A DNA stretch of 64,000 bases from Clostridium simiarum. Lineage in GTDB: Bacteria > Bacillota > Clostridia > Clostridiales > Clostridiaceae. Numbering within the stretch: position 1 is the stretch's first letter; each line of letters opens with the position of its first letter. Shown piece after piece: positions 8,084-17,499 of this stretch. Made by a program: the position numbers and the translations under genes. The notes beneath the pieces were generated by a model. The model was not told the origin of the DNA and made no database searches. It saw only the letters and a list, made by a program, of their open reading frames with translations. Location: the NCBI RefSeq assembly GCF_018919175.1, contig NZ_JAHLQL010000007.1, positions 1 to 64,000 on the forward strand. The letters are read 5' to 3'.

Positions 8084-9319
8084 TTAACTTACCTTTTTCC
8101 TTTCAACTACCCTTGTTATCATCATAGCGCACACTGTGTTTCCTACAGAATTAAGTACAGTTGCAGGTGCATCTATAATAGTACTTATAACTGCCATTAT
8201 AGGTAATGCTTCTGGTGGAAAACCATAAACACTTATAATTAGCATCTCCCCGATCATACCTCCTCCTGGGATAGCTCCCATTACAGCTCCAACTAAATAG
8301 GATGCAAGGACTATGCCAAGTATGGCTTTAAAGCTCATTATATCCTGTCCAAACAAGCCCATAAGAAATGTAATTTTTATTACCCCTCCCATAACAGAAC
8401 CATCCTTGTGAATATTGGCTCCTAGTGGCACTACGGTTTCTGCTATGTCATCTGTAACTCCCATTTTCTTTGTATATTCTAAATTAGAAGGTATACATGC
8501 AGCACTAGAACAAGTGGCAAGTGCTGTTACAGAAGGTGATATGGCATTTTTCCAAAATATTTTAATGCCAGATTTTCCTCCTGCTATAAAGGCATATATA
8601 GTAAAAAATCCAAAGTAATAAATTAAAGAAAGAACCAAATAAAGAATAAAAGCTCTGATATATCCTTGAAGTATTTGAGAACCAAGCTGCCCAATAATAG
8701 AAGCAAAGTAAGCTCCTAATCCTATAGGTGCATAGTACATTACTATTTTCACCATGTTCATCATTACCTTAGATCCAGCCTCTAAAAAATTAATAAGAGG
8801 CCTCGCCTTATCTCCAGCCATTACTGTAGAAATACCAAAGATTATTGAAAATATAATAAGTTGAAGCATATTTCTTTTAGAAGCTAAAGCCATAAAGTCA
8901 TTTACTGTAAAAGTATTTACAAGATGCTCTAATAATCCCTTTTGCTTTATTTGCTCTGCTTCACCTATTGATTGATCTATTAATGTCTTTATGGTGGATA
9001 TCTCCACCCCTTTAGTAGGATTTATAACTAAGGCACCTATAACACTAATTACTGCAGCTATGAGAGCCGTAATAGTAAACACTAAAAATATACTTAGCAT
9101 AATTTTGCCCAGTCTTTTAATGTTAGACATATTACTAATTGCTGAAGTAACACTAAAAAATACTAAGGGAACAATTATAGTAAACATTAAATTTAAAAAT
9201 AAATCTCCTAATGGTTGAAGTACCACGGCTTTAGGTCCCATAACACTTCCTATAATTCCTCCCATAATTATAGAACCTAATAATATAATAGAGGATCTGT
9301 ATGCTTTTAATAATTTCAT
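8084..9319 (-). CDS. Dicarboxylate/amino acid:cation symporter (DAACS family)
   Basis: A 411-residue secondary transporter with about eight helices and two re-entrant hairpins. The serine-rich hairpin is seen as SVTALATCSSAACIP. The substrate and cation region carries GANIHKDGSVMGG, and the late hairpin carries AIPGGGMIGEML. Members import glutamate, aspartate, C4-dicarboxylates or serine with Na+ or H+. The TCSSAA variant does not fix the substrate. It starts at an ATG behind AGAGGTAATTGAT and lies 5 bp after the murE stop, so it is likely the second gene of a murE transcript. That pairing hints at supplying an amino acid for the peptide stem, which is only inference. Confidence 0.9.
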   Translation of the reverse strand: MKLLKAYRSSIILLGSIIMGGIIGSVMGPKAVVLQPLGDLFLNLMFTIIVPLVFFSVTSAISNMSNIKRLGKIMLSIFLVFTITALIAAVISVIGALVINPTKGVEISTIKTLIDQSIGEAEQIKQKGLLEHLVNTFTVNDFMALASKRNMLQLIIFSIIFGISTVMAGDKARPLINFLEAGSKVMMNMVKIVMYYAPIGLGAYFASIIGQLGSQILQGYIRAFILYLVLSLIYYFGFFTIYAFIAGGKSGIKIFWKNAISPSVTALATCSSAACIPSNLEYTKKMGVTDDIAETVVPLGANIHKDGSVMGGVIKITFLMGLFGQDIMSFKAILGIVLASYLVGAVMGAIPGGGMIGEMLIISVYGFPPEALPIMAVISTIIDAPATVLNSVGNTVCAMMITRVVERKKVS

Positions 9320-9324
9320 ATCAA

Positions 9325-10788
9325 TTACCTCTTTAATCCTTCAAAGAATTCTCTAACAACCTCTTTATCATCAAAATGTATAGTTTCATCTCCAATTATT
9401 TGATAAGTTTCATGTCCCTTACCGGCTATAATAACTGCATCACCAGGTTTTGCTCTTCTAAGTCCCATAAAAATAGCCTCTCTTCTATTCTCAATCTTTT
9501 TATATTCACATTGGGTTTTTATCATACCTTCTTCTATATTGTTAATTATCGTCATAGGATTCTCTCTTCTAGGATTATCAGAGGTTATAATGCAAAAGTG
9601 AGATAAATTCCCTGCTATCTCCCCCATTATAGGTCTCTTAGTTTTATCTCTGTCTCCTCCACATCCGAATATAGTTATTATATTTCCTTTTGAGATTTCC
9701 CTTAAAGAGGTTAAAATATTTTCAAGACTATCTGGGCTATGAGCATAATCTACAACTGCCAAGATACCTTCATTATTTTGTACCCCTTCAAATCTACCTG
9801 GTACCCCATGAATCCCTTGAAGGGCAAGTATTATTTCATCTAAATTAAGTCCTGATAAATAGCAGGCACTAATTGCTGCTAGTGCATTATACACACTAAA
9901 TTTTCCTGGAACATTAAGAACTATATTTTTTATAAGCCCTTTATAGTTCAGAGAAAAATTAACTCCTGTAGCGGAATATTTTATATCAAAAGCCCTAAAA
10001 TCCGCTTCCTTATCTATGCCATAGGTTACAATATCACAAGTTGCGTTTTCCTTTATTTCTTCTGCAATTGAATCATCTGCATTAATAATTCCTTTTTTAC
10101 ACATTTTAAATAATTTCATCTTTGCCTTTTTATAATTTTCCATGGTTCCATGCTCTTCAAGGTGATCCTGAGTAAAATTAGTAAACACACCAATATTGAA
10201 ATCACATTTATATACCCTCTCTCCTCCAAGGGCTGATGATGTCACCTCCATAGCTACATGCTCTACACCTTCTTTTAGCATTTCATAAAAGGATTCTTGA
10301 AGCTCAATGGAATCTGGAGTTGTAGGATTAAGTTTTTCTACTGTGAGCTTCTTTCCCCCTATACTATTTTCAACGGTACCTATGATTCCTGACTTCCTGC
10401 CTAAACCATTAAAAATCTTTGAAATAAAATAGGTTACAGAGGTTTTTCCATTGGTTCCTGTAACTCCAATAAGATTAAAATTTTTAGAAGGCTCACCATA
10501 ATACTTATTTGCAATAATGGCCATTGCCTTTTTGGAGTTTTTAACCTTTATTATTGTAATATCTTTAGGGATATCCTCCACTTCATTTTCTACAATAAGA
10601 GCTATAGCTCCCTTTTTTATTGCCTCTTTTATAAAAACATGTCTATCAACATTTTTATTTTTCACAGCTATAAATAGGGATTCTTCCTTAATTCTTCTTG
10701 AATCCCAGCATAGATTTTTAATATCTTTATCTGTACTTCCTTGAATAATTTCATAAGATAATTCATTTAAAAGTTCATATAGTTTCAT
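9325..10788 (-). CDS. murE: UDP-MurNAc-tripeptide synthetase (MurE)
   Basis: A 487-residue Mur ligase that adds the third stem residue to UDP-MurNAc-L-Ala-D-Glu in the cytoplasm. The ATP loop is GVTGTNGKTSVTYF, the central domain carries MEVTSSALGGERV and the conserved His region TQDHLEEHGTM, and the carbamylated lysine lies in YKKAKMKLF. The specificity motif is DNPR (TSDNPRRENP), which marks meso-diaminopimelate rather than lysine enzymes. The length is normal. An AAGGAG site precedes the ATG. It stands outside the usual dcw cluster, so it may be a second murE copy or a stand-alone gene; clostridia can carry more than one. Confidence 0.95.
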   Translation of the reverse strand: MKLYELLNELSYEIIQGSTDKDIKNLCWDSRRIKEESLFIAVKNKNVDRHVFIKEAIKKGAIALIVENEVEDIPKDITIIKVKNSKKAMAIIANKYYGEPSKNFNLIGVTGTNGKTSVTYFISKIFNGLGRKSGIIGTVENSIGGKKLTVEKLNPTTPDSIELQESFYEMLKEGVEHVAMEVTSSALGGERVYKCDFNIGVFTNFTQDHLEEHGTMENYKKAKMKLFKMCKKGIINADDSIAEEIKENATCDIVTYGIDKEADFRAFDIKYSATGVNFSLNYKGLIKNIVLNVPGKFSVYNALAAISACYLSGLNLDEIILALQGIHGVPGRFEGVQNNEGILAVVDYAHSPDSLENILTSLREISKGNIITIFGCGGDRDKTKRPIMGEIAGNLSHFCIITSDNPRRENPMTIINNIEEGMIKTQCEYKKIENRREAIFMGLRRAKPGDAVIIAGKGHETYQIIGDETIHFDDKEVVREFFEGLKR

Positions 10789-11138
10789 TTACTTCACTCC
10801 TTTTAGTAGTTAATATTATTATATCTATAATTTTTACAATGTTTATAGCTAAAACTGCTTTAAATATTGCAAAAACTGCTATAATGTAAATGTAGTAAAA
10901 TTATGGCTTGAACTACTTCACATGTATCCATAGGATAAAACAAGTAAAATCATAGATTTAGCTTATAATTTACAACCTATTAAGTAATTCAGAGCCTCAG
11001 GTAGAGTTTGATTAAGATTAATATCTTACTCCGCTGGATGTTAAAAGAACTTATCTAGGGTTATTCTGTCTCTTATGTCAATCTTATAAAAGATGAAGTG
11101 ATAGAGCTGTTAGACCTTGGATAAAAGGAGTTGATAAA
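10789..11138. other. Divergent intergenic region, murE / AraC regulator
   Basis: A 350-bp gap between divergent genes. It should hold both promoters. Positions ~10995-11125 are less AT-rich than the rest and read through with scattered stops in all frames, as a relic or an untranslated leader would. I could not assign a riboswitch or a gene. Confidence 0.4.
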
Positions 11139-12038
11139 ATGAAACATAAGGAAGAAATTCTAAATATCAAGCGAGGATATCTCCATGGTGACTTTGAATT
11201 TTTCCATTTAAAAGATAAAAAGGTTATGGATTTTGAATCACACTATCATGAATTTAATAAAATAGTTGTATTTATATCTGGAGCTGTAACTTATTTTATA
11301 GAAGGGAAATCCTATAAACTTAAACCTTGGGATCTACTTTTTATAAGTAGTAATGAAGTTCACAGGCCTGTAATAAGTGCCAAAGAACCTTATGAAAGGA
11401 TAGTTTTATGGGTAAACTCTAGATTTCTTGAGATGCATAATAGTAGTAACAGCAACTTGCTTAGCTGCTTTGAGCTGTCTTCTAAAGAAAAACTTAATCT
11501 TCTTCGTTTAAATGCTGAAAATATTAAAATCATAAAAAACACTTTATTTTCTCTTGAAAATGCAATTAATAGTAAAGATTTTGGAAGTTCTATACTTAAA
11601 AATGCCTTATTTATTGAACTTATGGTTTATCTTAATAGGCTTTTTCTTACAAGAGATATTAATGAAAATGAAATAGATGTAGAATATGATCATACTATAG
11701 AAGCTATCTTAGGTTATATAAATGAAAATCTTACTGAAGATTTATCTATAGAAAGTATATCTTCAAGGTTCTATATAAACAAGTATTATCTAATGCACAA
11801 ATTTAAGGATCAAACGGGCTATACACTTCATAGCTATATACAGCAAAAGAGGCTAATTTCCGCCATAGCTCTTATAAAAAAAGGGCTATCTATAACAGAG
11901 GTTTCTATAGAATGCGGTTTTAAAGATTATTCTAGCTTTGTACGCGCCTTCAAAAAAAGCTTCGGTCTATCTCCTAAAAAGTACTATAAAACCATATTGG
12001 AGCTAGAAAATTCCTATAATATTCATAAACATAGCTAA
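11139..12038 (+). CDS. AraC-family regulator with N-terminal cupin
   Basis: A 299-residue regulator. Residues ~15-100 form a cupin-like sensing domain (FESHYHEFNKIVVFISG..., with the sugar-binding-type HYHEF motif). The C-terminal ~100 residues hold two helix-turn-helix motifs: LSIESISSRFYINKYYLMHKF, and a second ending in the AraC signature around FKDYSSFVRAFKKSFGLSPKKYY. The ATG follows AAAGGAGTTGATAAA. The kinase-like gene follows 68 bp downstream on the same strand. AraC proteins of this type usually activate carbohydrate or stress genes; the target and ligand are unknown. Confidence 0.92.
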   Translation: MKHKEEILNIKRGYLHGDFEFFHLKDKKVMDFESHYHEFNKIVVFISGAVTYFIEGKSYKLKPWDLLFISSNEVHRPVISAKEPYERIVLWVNSRFLEMHNSSNSNLLSCFELSSKEKLNLLRLNAENIKIIKNTLFSLENAINSKDFGSSILKNALFIELMVYLNRLFLTRDINENEIDVEYDHTIEAILGYINENLTEDLSIESISSRFYINKYYLMHKFKDQTGYTLHSYIQQKRLISAIALIKKGLSITEVSIECGFKDYSSFVRAFKKSFGLSPKKYYKTILELENSYNIHKHS

Positions 12039-12106
12039 GAACTCGTATTATATTAATGGCTATATTCATAGTATTTATAAAAGATTAATATTTGGAAGGT
12101 GTATAT

Positions 12107-12697
12107 ATGTCATCAGACCATAAGAGTGTAAAAGGTCCATACCATAATTTCGACATAAACTTGCTGGATTGCGAATTTTTAGGCAGGGGGAATAATGGGA
12201 TAGTATACTTACTACCAGATGGAAATGTTATTAAGATTTGTTTTGAGCATAAAAGCTTTGAACGTGAGTATGCTATCTTAGAGGCGGTAAATGGTAATAA
12301 ATATTTTCCAAGACTCTATGAGGTTGGCGGGAATTACATGATAAGAGAATGTGTGCCTGGTGAGTCTTTAAGTCACTACATAGCCAAAAATGGGCTAGAT
12401 GAAGAACTTTCATTAAAGATTATAGAACTTTTAAAAGAATTTATATCTCTTAATTTTACAAAAATCGATATACGCTGTAAAGATATTTTCGTGCAACCAA
12501 ATGGCATATTAAAGGTTATTGATCCTAAGAAATTTTACACTAAAGAAAGATCCTTTCCAAGGCATCTCTCAAAGGGTCTATACAAATTAGGAGTATTGGA
12601 TACTTTCCTTCAGGCTCTAAAGGATAACGAACCTAAGTTTTATAAAAGTTGGTATCCTGAAATAGATAAATATATAAAAGAAACATATGAGAGCTAA
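12107..12697 (+). CDS. Protein-kinase-like protein
   Basis: A 196-residue protein with a minimal kinase fold. The glycine-rich loop reads FLGRGNNGIVYLL, the ATP-anchoring lysine is in VIKICF and a matching Glu is in FEREYAIL. The usual HRD is replaced by KIDIRCKDIFV, and the metal-binding DFG by VIDPKKF. Such reduced kinases in Firmicutes may phosphorylate proteins or small molecules, or be inactive. The start is the ATG behind GGAAGGTG; an upstream TTG lies inside that site. It shares a direction and possibly a transcript with the AraC gene. The sequence shows degenerate but plausible catalytic residues (Asp in IDIRCKD, Asp in VIDP). Confidence 0.75.
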   Translation: MSSDHKSVKGPYHNFDINLLDCEFLGRGNNGIVYLLPDGNVIKICFEHKSFEREYAILEAVNGNKYFPRLYEVGGNYMIRECVPGESLSHYIAKNGLDEELSLKIIELLKEFISLNFTKIDIRCKDIFVQPNGILKVIDPKKFYTKERSFPRHLSKGLYKLGVLDTFLQALKDNEPKFYKSWYPEIDKYIKETYES

Positions 12698-12867
12698 GTA
12701 AATAATACAAAATTTTTTCATGCTTCAAGTAAAAAATTTCTCCATGTTCAAAAGTAAGCTTTAACTAAGATTGTGGCAAATGGATTCCACCAAAAATTAA
12801 TGAGATTAGATAAAAAAGACATGAAATTTACAAAGGTAAAAAAATACAAAATTTATACAAATTAAAA

Positions 12868-12921
12868 AATATCCCCTATATAATAGACACTTTAAAAATG
12901 GTCTATTCTATAGGGAATATT
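12868..12921. terminator. Bidirectional terminator between convergent genes
   Basis: AATATCCCCTATATAATAGAC pairs with GTCTATTCTATAGGGAATATT with one mismatch across a 12-nt loop. It separates the kinase-like gene (+) from the end of the metal operon (-). Confidence 0.85.
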
Positions 12922-12947
12922 TTAAAGTAACCTTAAATTCTATATCT

Positions 12948-14075
12948 TTAATGCTCTAATCCAGAGACTATTTCATTATAGCTTCTTATTCCATACTCTC
13001 TTCCTGAGTCTGTTAGTTTTATAATGTCATTTTCTATATAGATTTTTCCTTCTTCTTTAAGTTTTTCTACTATGGAATTTAAAAATTTATCCTCCCAATG
13101 AAGATGATTATGAATAGTACTTAATCCACACTCTAGCTCCTCATTATAAGTGCCTTCATGATTATATATATGAAAAACCATAGACTTTTCTGCAAAATCT
13201 ACCTTTTGGAAGTTACGTCTTCTTATAGTTGTTAAAAGCCCTCTCTTAGGAGCAAATACAAATACTATTAAAAATGCTATTCCTGTCATAAGTGCCATGG
13301 AACCAGCTATTGAAACATCTAAAAATGCTGCAAACTGATAGCCTGTTATAGCATTTATTGCTCCTATTAAGGCACTTAAAATAATCATGGATTTTAGGTC
13401 ATCTGTAAGTAGATACGCTGTTACTGGTGGTCCTATCATAAAGGCAATTACCAAAATAGAACCTACAGATTCAAATGCTCCAACAGCAGTTATTGAGACA
13501 ATAGTCATTAAGCTATAGTGTATAAGAGCAGGTGCAAAGCCTAAAACCGCTGCTAAGGCTGGATCAAAGGTTACTATCTTAAGTTCTTTAAAGAATACTA
13601 TTATGAATAATAAATTTATAATAAGTATTGCCCCCATAGAATAAATAGCCTTAGCTCCTATATCTATTCCAAATGCCTTCATACGATTAAAAGGGGCAAA
13701 TGCCAACTCTCCTAATAGTACGGAGTCAGTATCTAAGTGCACTGAACCTGCATATTTTGAAATTATTATTATTGCTATACTAAAAAGCAGTGGGAACACA
13801 ATTCCTATAGCAGAATCCTCTGAAACTAATTTAGTGCTATTAAGCATTTCAGTTAAAAATACAGTTAACACTCCCACCACAGCTGCCCCTACTATTAAAA
13901 GAGGCGATGATAAATTCTGTGTCATAAAAAATGCAATTACAATTCCAAGCAAGATAGTATGGGTTATTGCATCAGACATCATAGACATCTTTCTTAAAAC
14001 TAAAAACACTCCTGGAAGTGAGCAAGCTACCGCTACTATTACTGCTATAATTTGAATTTCTAATTGTGGAGACAT
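12948..14075 (-). CDS. Metal ABC transporter permease 2 with C-terminal regulator-like tail
   Basis: A 375-residue permease of the TroC/TroD (ZnuB) type. Residues ~1-290 carry about eight or nine membrane helices with the family loop around ITAVGAFESVGSILVIAFMIGPPVTAYLL. The last ~80 residues are soluble and resemble a winged-helix DtxR/MarR-like tail (EEKLKEEGKIYIENDIIKLT-type helices and strand), as reported for TroD proteins. It is last in the operon and starts right at the stop of the first permease. With its partner it forms the membrane channel for Mn2+/Zn2+/Fe2+ import. The ATG follows a GGGGGTATAAAT site. Confidence 0.9.
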   Translation of the reverse strand: MSPQLEIQIIAVIVAVACSLPGVFLVLRKMSMMSDAITHTILLGIVIAFFMTQNLSSPLLIVGAAVVGVLTVFLTEMLNSTKLVSEDSAIGIVFPLLFSIAIIIISKYAGSVHLDTDSVLLGELAFAPFNRMKAFGIDIGAKAIYSMGAILIINLLFIIVFFKELKIVTFDPALAAVLGFAPALIHYSLMTIVSITAVGAFESVGSILVIAFMIGPPVTAYLLTDDLKSMIILSALIGAINAITGYQFAAFLDVSIAGSMALMTGIAFLIVFVFAPKRGLLTTIRRRNFQKVDFAEKSMVFHIYNHEGTYNEELECGLSTIHNHLHWEDKFLNSIVEKLKEEGKIYIENDIIKLTDSGREYGIRSYNEIVSGLEH

Positions 14076-15050
14076 TTATACCCCCTCCTTCCTAGTATAG
14101 TCTTCTAAAGATATTATATCTTTTTTACCATTATTTCTTTTATTAAAGTAACTTTTTATTTCCTTCTTATTTTTGTAATTTCTAAAGACCTTCCACAATA
14201 AGCCTCTATTAGGTGCAAAAATCAAACTAAAAATTACAATTATACTTATAACTATTACTATCATAGGCCCTGTAGGTAGCTTAGATACTACTGAACTTAG
14301 AACTGTTCCAATAATACCTGATACAGCCCCAAATACTGATGAAAGGATCACCATAAGAGAAAGTTTATCTGTCCACTGACGAGCGGCCACCGCTGGTGCT
14401 ATAAGCATCGCACTCATTAGTATAACCCCTACAGTTTGAAGCCCTACAATAATGGCTGTTACTATCATAATTGATAACAATAAGTTTACCTTTTTTACGG
14501 AAAATCCAAGACTTTCAGCAAATTCGGAGTCAAAGGACACCATTTTAAACTCTTTCCAGAAAATTATAACTAAACTTATTAATATAATTCCTAAAATCCC
14601 CATTATCCAAACATCTCTTTTAAGAAGAGTGGAGGCCTGCCCAAATATAAACTTATCCAGCCCAGCCTGGTTTGCGTTAGGAATCTTTTGAATATGGGTT
14701 AAAAGGACAATTCCTCCTCCAAAAAAAACTGATAATATAAGTGCCAGTGCACTATCAAATTTAACTCTTGAGTATTTAACTATAGAAAGAATTAAAAAGG
14801 TAGATAAAAGTCCAGATATTAGCGCTCCTAAAAGTAAAACTTCTGTTTTCTTACTTTGAGTTATTAAAAATGCTAATGCAATACCTGGTAGAGCAGAGTG
14901 GGAAACCGCATCCCCTAAAAGGCTCTCTTTTCTAATAACTGCAAAGCTTCCAAGAACTCCACTTATTATTCCTAAAATTGCAGCGCCTAGAGCTACTATC
15001 TGCAAAGTATAATCTGTTAAAATAAGCTTTACCACATTCAAATTCCTCAC
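14076..15050 (-). CDS. Metal ABC transporter permease 1
   Basis: A 324-residue TroC/MntB-type permease with about eight membrane helices and a basic cytoplasmic C-terminus. The family loop around TAIIVGLQTVGVILMSAMLI corresponds to the ATPase coupling region. It pairs with the 375-residue permease that abuts it without a gap. It begins directly after the ATPase stop codon, so translation is likely coupled along the operon. It sits in the cytoplasmic membrane. Family assignment is secure; whether the metal is Mn, Zn or Fe is inferred from the regulator and binding protein. Confidence 0.92.
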   Translation of the reverse strand: MRNLNVVKLILTDYTLQIVALGAAILGIISGVLGSFAVIRKESLLGDAVSHSALPGIALAFLITQSKKTEVLLLGALISGLLSTFLILSIVKYSRVKFDSALALILSVFFGGGIVLLTHIQKIPNANQAGLDKFIFGQASTLLKRDVWIMGILGIILISLVIIFWKEFKMVSFDSEFAESLGFSVKKVNLLLSIMIVTAIIVGLQTVGVILMSAMLIAPAVAARQWTDKLSLMVILSSVFGAVSGIIGTVLSSVVSKLPTGPMIVIVISIIVIFSLIFAPNRGLLWKVFRNYKNKKEIKSYFNKRNNGKKDIISLEDYTRKEGV

Positions 15051-15791
15051 CTACCTTTTCAAAATTTGTCCTGTACTTTTATAAGCTTTATTTAGATTTT
15101 CTTCTGTAAAGACCTCACTTACAGGACCACTAGCTATAACTTGAGTATTTAATAAAGTTACCCAATCAAAATACTCTGGAACAGTTTGAAGATCGTGATG
15201 AACAACTATTACAGTTTTGCCTCTTTCTCTTAATTCCTTTAAAAGAGAAATTATAGCCTTTTCTGTTTTAGCATCTACTCCTTGAAAGGGTTCGTCCATA
15301 AAGTATATATCCGCCTCTTGAACCAAGGCTCTTGCAAGGAATACCCTTTGCTGCTGCCCACCAGATAATTGACTTATTTGTCTATTTGCAAAATCCTTCA
15401 TGCCTACTTTTTCTAAAGCCTCCATAGCTTTAGCTTTATCCTCTGATGAAGGCCTTTTTATCCATCCTAACATTCCATAGCGTCCCATAAGAACTACATC
15501 TAATACGCTAGTTGGAAAATCCCAATCTACACTTCCACTTTGAGGCACATAACCTATATGACGTCTTTGCTCTTTATAAGACTGTCCATTAAATAAGACT
15601 TTTCCTGAAATAGGCTTTATTAAATTTAGCATAGCCTTAATTAATGTGGACTTTCCCGCTCCATTAGGTCCTACTACTGCCATTAAAACAGCCTTTGGGA
15701 TTTTAAGATCCACATCCCATAAAACTGGCTTAACTTGATAAGCTACTGTCATATCTTCAACTTCTATTATATAATCCTGTTTATTTTCCAT
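15051..15791 (-). CDS. Metal ABC transporter ATP-binding protein
   Basis: A 246-residue ABC ATPase of the TroB/ZnuC group. Walker A is GPNGAGKST, the signature is LSGGQQQR, Walker B is ADIYFMDEPFQGVD and the switch histidine is in VIVVHHDLQ. It energises uptake by the two permeases that follow without spacing. The ATG has an AGGAGGAATTTAAC site. It lies 27 bp after the binding-protein gene within one operon that starts with the DtxR-family regulator. Confidence 0.95.
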   Translation of the reverse strand: MENKQDYIIEVEDMTVAYQVKPVLWDVDLKIPKAVLMAVVGPNGAGKSTLIKAMLNLIKPISGKVLFNGQSYKEQRRHIGYVPQSGSVDWDFPTSVLDVVLMGRYGMLGWIKRPSSEDKAKAMEALEKVGMKDFANRQISQLSGGQQQRVFLARALVQEADIYFMDEPFQGVDAKTEKAIISLLKELRERGKTVIVVHHDLQTVPEYFDWVTLLNTQVIASGPVSEVFTEENLNKAYKSTGQILKR

Positions 15792-15818
15792 GTTAAATTC
15801 CTCCTAACCCTACTGTGG

Positions 15819-16760
15819 TTATTTTAAAGCATTAACAATTGTATCAATGTTACTTTTAAATGTTCCTATATAGGTTTCTGCCTCTGTACCTGCATCTCCA
15901 ATTGAATCTGAATAAAGCTCTCCTCCAATTTTCACATCAAAACCTTTAGCTTTTACTGCTTCTTGAAGCGCTTCAATATTTTTTTTAGGTACTGAAGATT
16001 CAATAAATACTGCCTTAATTTCACGATCTACAATGAAGTTTGCAAGTTCACGAACATCAGCAGTACCAGCTTCAGAGGCTGTACTTATTCCCTGCAGCCC
16101 TTTAACTTCAAATCCATAGGCTTTTCCAAAATAATTAAATGCATCATGTGCAGTTATAAGTACTCTGCTCTTTTCAGGTAATTCTGCTGTTTTTTGCATT
16201 ATATATTCATTAAGTTTATCTAACTCTGCCAAATAAGCTTTTAAATTTTTATCAAATTCATCAGCATGATCTTTGTCCAAATTTTTTAGACCTTTTGTAA
16301 GCTCTACCGCTGCATCTTTCCAAATGTTCACATCAAACCAAATATGAGGATCATAGGCATTAGCACTGTCTTCTGATTTCATTAAAGCTTCTTTATTTAC
16401 TCCATCAGCCACAGATACAATTAACTTTCCACTACCTGTTAAATTCTCAAATACCTCTCCCATTTTCCCTTCCAAATGAAGGCCATTATAAACTACCATA
16501 TCAGCCTTTTGCATTAATGTAACATCTCCAGCACTAGCCTTATATAAATGTGGATCTACTCCAGGTCCCATTAATCCCTTAACTTCTACATAATCCCCAC
16601 CTATATGCTTTGCAACATCAGCAAGCATTGTAGTAGTAGTAACTACCTTAAATTTTTCACCCTTGTTAGAATTTACGCTCTTATCCTTTGGTGAACCACA
16701 ACCTGCAATAAAAATTGTTGTAATAACTAAAATAAGTACAAAACTTATATATTTTTTCAT
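15819..16760 (-). CDS. Metal-binding lipoprotein, TroA/ZnuA family
   Basis: A 313-residue solute-binding lipoprotein (cluster A-I). The lipobox FIAGC places the lipidated cysteine at residue 21. The four metal ligands of the TroA type are visible: His71 (VDPHLYKAS), His139 (DPHIWFDV), His205 (TAHDAFNYF) and Asp285 (YSDSIGD). The three-His-plus-Asp set is the TroA/ZnuA arrangement, whereas PsaA-type Mn proteins replace the third His with Glu. The long helical linker between lobes is present. An AGGAGGAA site precedes the ATG. It is the second gene of the operon, after the regulator. Confidence 0.94.
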   Translation of the reverse strand: MKKYISFVLILVITTIFIAGCGSPKDKSVNSNKGEKFKVVTTTTMLADVAKHIGGDYVEVKGLMGPGVDPHLYKASAGDVTLMQKADMVVYNGLHLEGKMGEVFENLTGSGKLIVSVADGVNKEALMKSEDSANAYDPHIWFDVNIWKDAAVELTKGLKNLDKDHADEFDKNLKAYLAELDKLNEYIMQKTAELPEKSRVLITAHDAFNYFGKAYGFEVKGLQGISTASEAGTADVRELANFIVDREIKAVFIESSVPKKNIEALQEAVKAKGFDVKIGGELYSDSIGDAGTEAETYIGTFKSNIDTIVNALK

Positions 16761-16774
16761 TAAAAATTCCTCCT

Positions 16775-17410
16775 TTAATCCACAAAAATATTCTTTGCAG
16801 CCTCTCGCCCTATAATTATATTTTTTCCATTATTCCTTAAAGTAATAGGCCCATTATAAGGCGCTAGATCTATAACCGTAATTTCCGCTCCTATACTTAA
16901 CCCTAAATTAAATATATATTTCAAAAGTTCTTTTTCATCCACCACACGACGTATAGTGGTACTCTCTCCAACAGATATTGAATCTAATGTTCTATGTTTA
17001 GAGACACCTATTTCATCTCGCATAATAGGACCACCATGAGGACAAGTCTTTGGGTAATTAAGATACTTATCAAGACGTTTTTCTAACTCCAAGCTAGTTA
17101 CATGTTCAAGTTTTTCCGCTTCATCATGAACCTCATCCCAGCTATATCCAAGATGTTCCACAAGAAAAACCTCCCATAACCGATGCCTTCTTAGTATTTT
17201 TACAGCTTCTTCTATACCGTATTCCGTAAGCTTTATTCCTCTATAAGGCGTGTATTCAAGATATCCTTCTTCTAAAAGTTTTTTAATCATTTCGCTAACA
17301 GATGGAGCAGAAACTCCTAAAACATTAGCTATATCTTTATTATTAACCTGAGTAAGATGGCCTCCAAGCTCATAAATTACCTTTAAATAATCCTCTTTAT
17401 TTCTAGTCAT
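16775..17410 (-). CDS. DtxR/MntR-family metal-dependent repressor
   Basis: A 211-residue repressor. The winged helix (residues ~1-65) shows DIANVLGVSAPSVSEMIKKL. The dimer and metal domain has HRLWEVFLVEHLGYSWDEVHDEAEKLEHV with the expected His/Glu/Cys-type ligands. A C-terminal FeoA-like SH3 domain (~140-211) makes this the longer DtxR/TroR form rather than the 140-residue Bacillus MntR. The ATG follows GGAGGAAGTT; a TTG four codons upstream lies inside that site and is rejected. It heads the ABC operon, and a palindromic box at its start site suggests autoregulation by Mn2+ or Fe2+. Confidence 0.93.
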   Translation of the reverse strand: MTRNKEDYLKVIYELGGHLTQVNNKDIANVLGVSAPSVSEMIKKLLEEGYLEYTPYRGIKLTEYGIEEAVKILRRHRLWEVFLVEHLGYSWDEVHDEAEKLEHVTSLELEKRLDKYLNYPKTCPHGGPIMRDEIGVSKHRTLDSISVGESTTIRRVVDEKELLKYIFNLGLSIGAEITVIDLAPYNGPITLRNNGKNIIIGREAAKNIFVD

Positions 17411-17440
17411 AACTTCCTCCAAACATCATACAAAATTAAT

Positions 17441-17454
17441 TTAGGTATGCCTAA
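17441..17454 (-). promoter_or_regulatory. DtxR-type operator box
   Basis: TTAGGTATGCCTAA has 5-bp inverted arms (TTAGG/CCTAA) around a 4-bp centre, like the core of DtxR/IdeR and TroR boxes. It lies at about +3 to +16 of the predicted transcript, where bound repressor would block the polymerase. Confidence 0.65.
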
Positions 17455-17463
17455 CTTATATTC

Positions 17464-17492
17464 ATAATATCACCTAAACACAAAAATGTGAA
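17464..17492 (-). promoter_or_regulatory. Predicted promoter of the metal operon
   Basis: On the minus strand TTCACA (17487-17492) and TATTAT (17464-17469) are separated by exactly 17 bp. Each differs from the sigma-A consensus at one position. The start site would fall near 17457, about 47 bp ahead of the regulator's ATG. Confidence 0.6.
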
Positions 17493-17499
17493 TACTAAC

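Noticed and set aside
10995..11125. Structured RNA or gene relic ahead of the AraC gene
   Set aside because: The segment is less AT-rich but I could not fit a known aptamer, a tRNA fold or a long reading frame.
16775..17422. TTG start for the DtxR-family gene at 17422
   Set aside because: This TTG is the first codon of the GGAGGAAG ribosome site; the ATG at 17410 has the right spacing.
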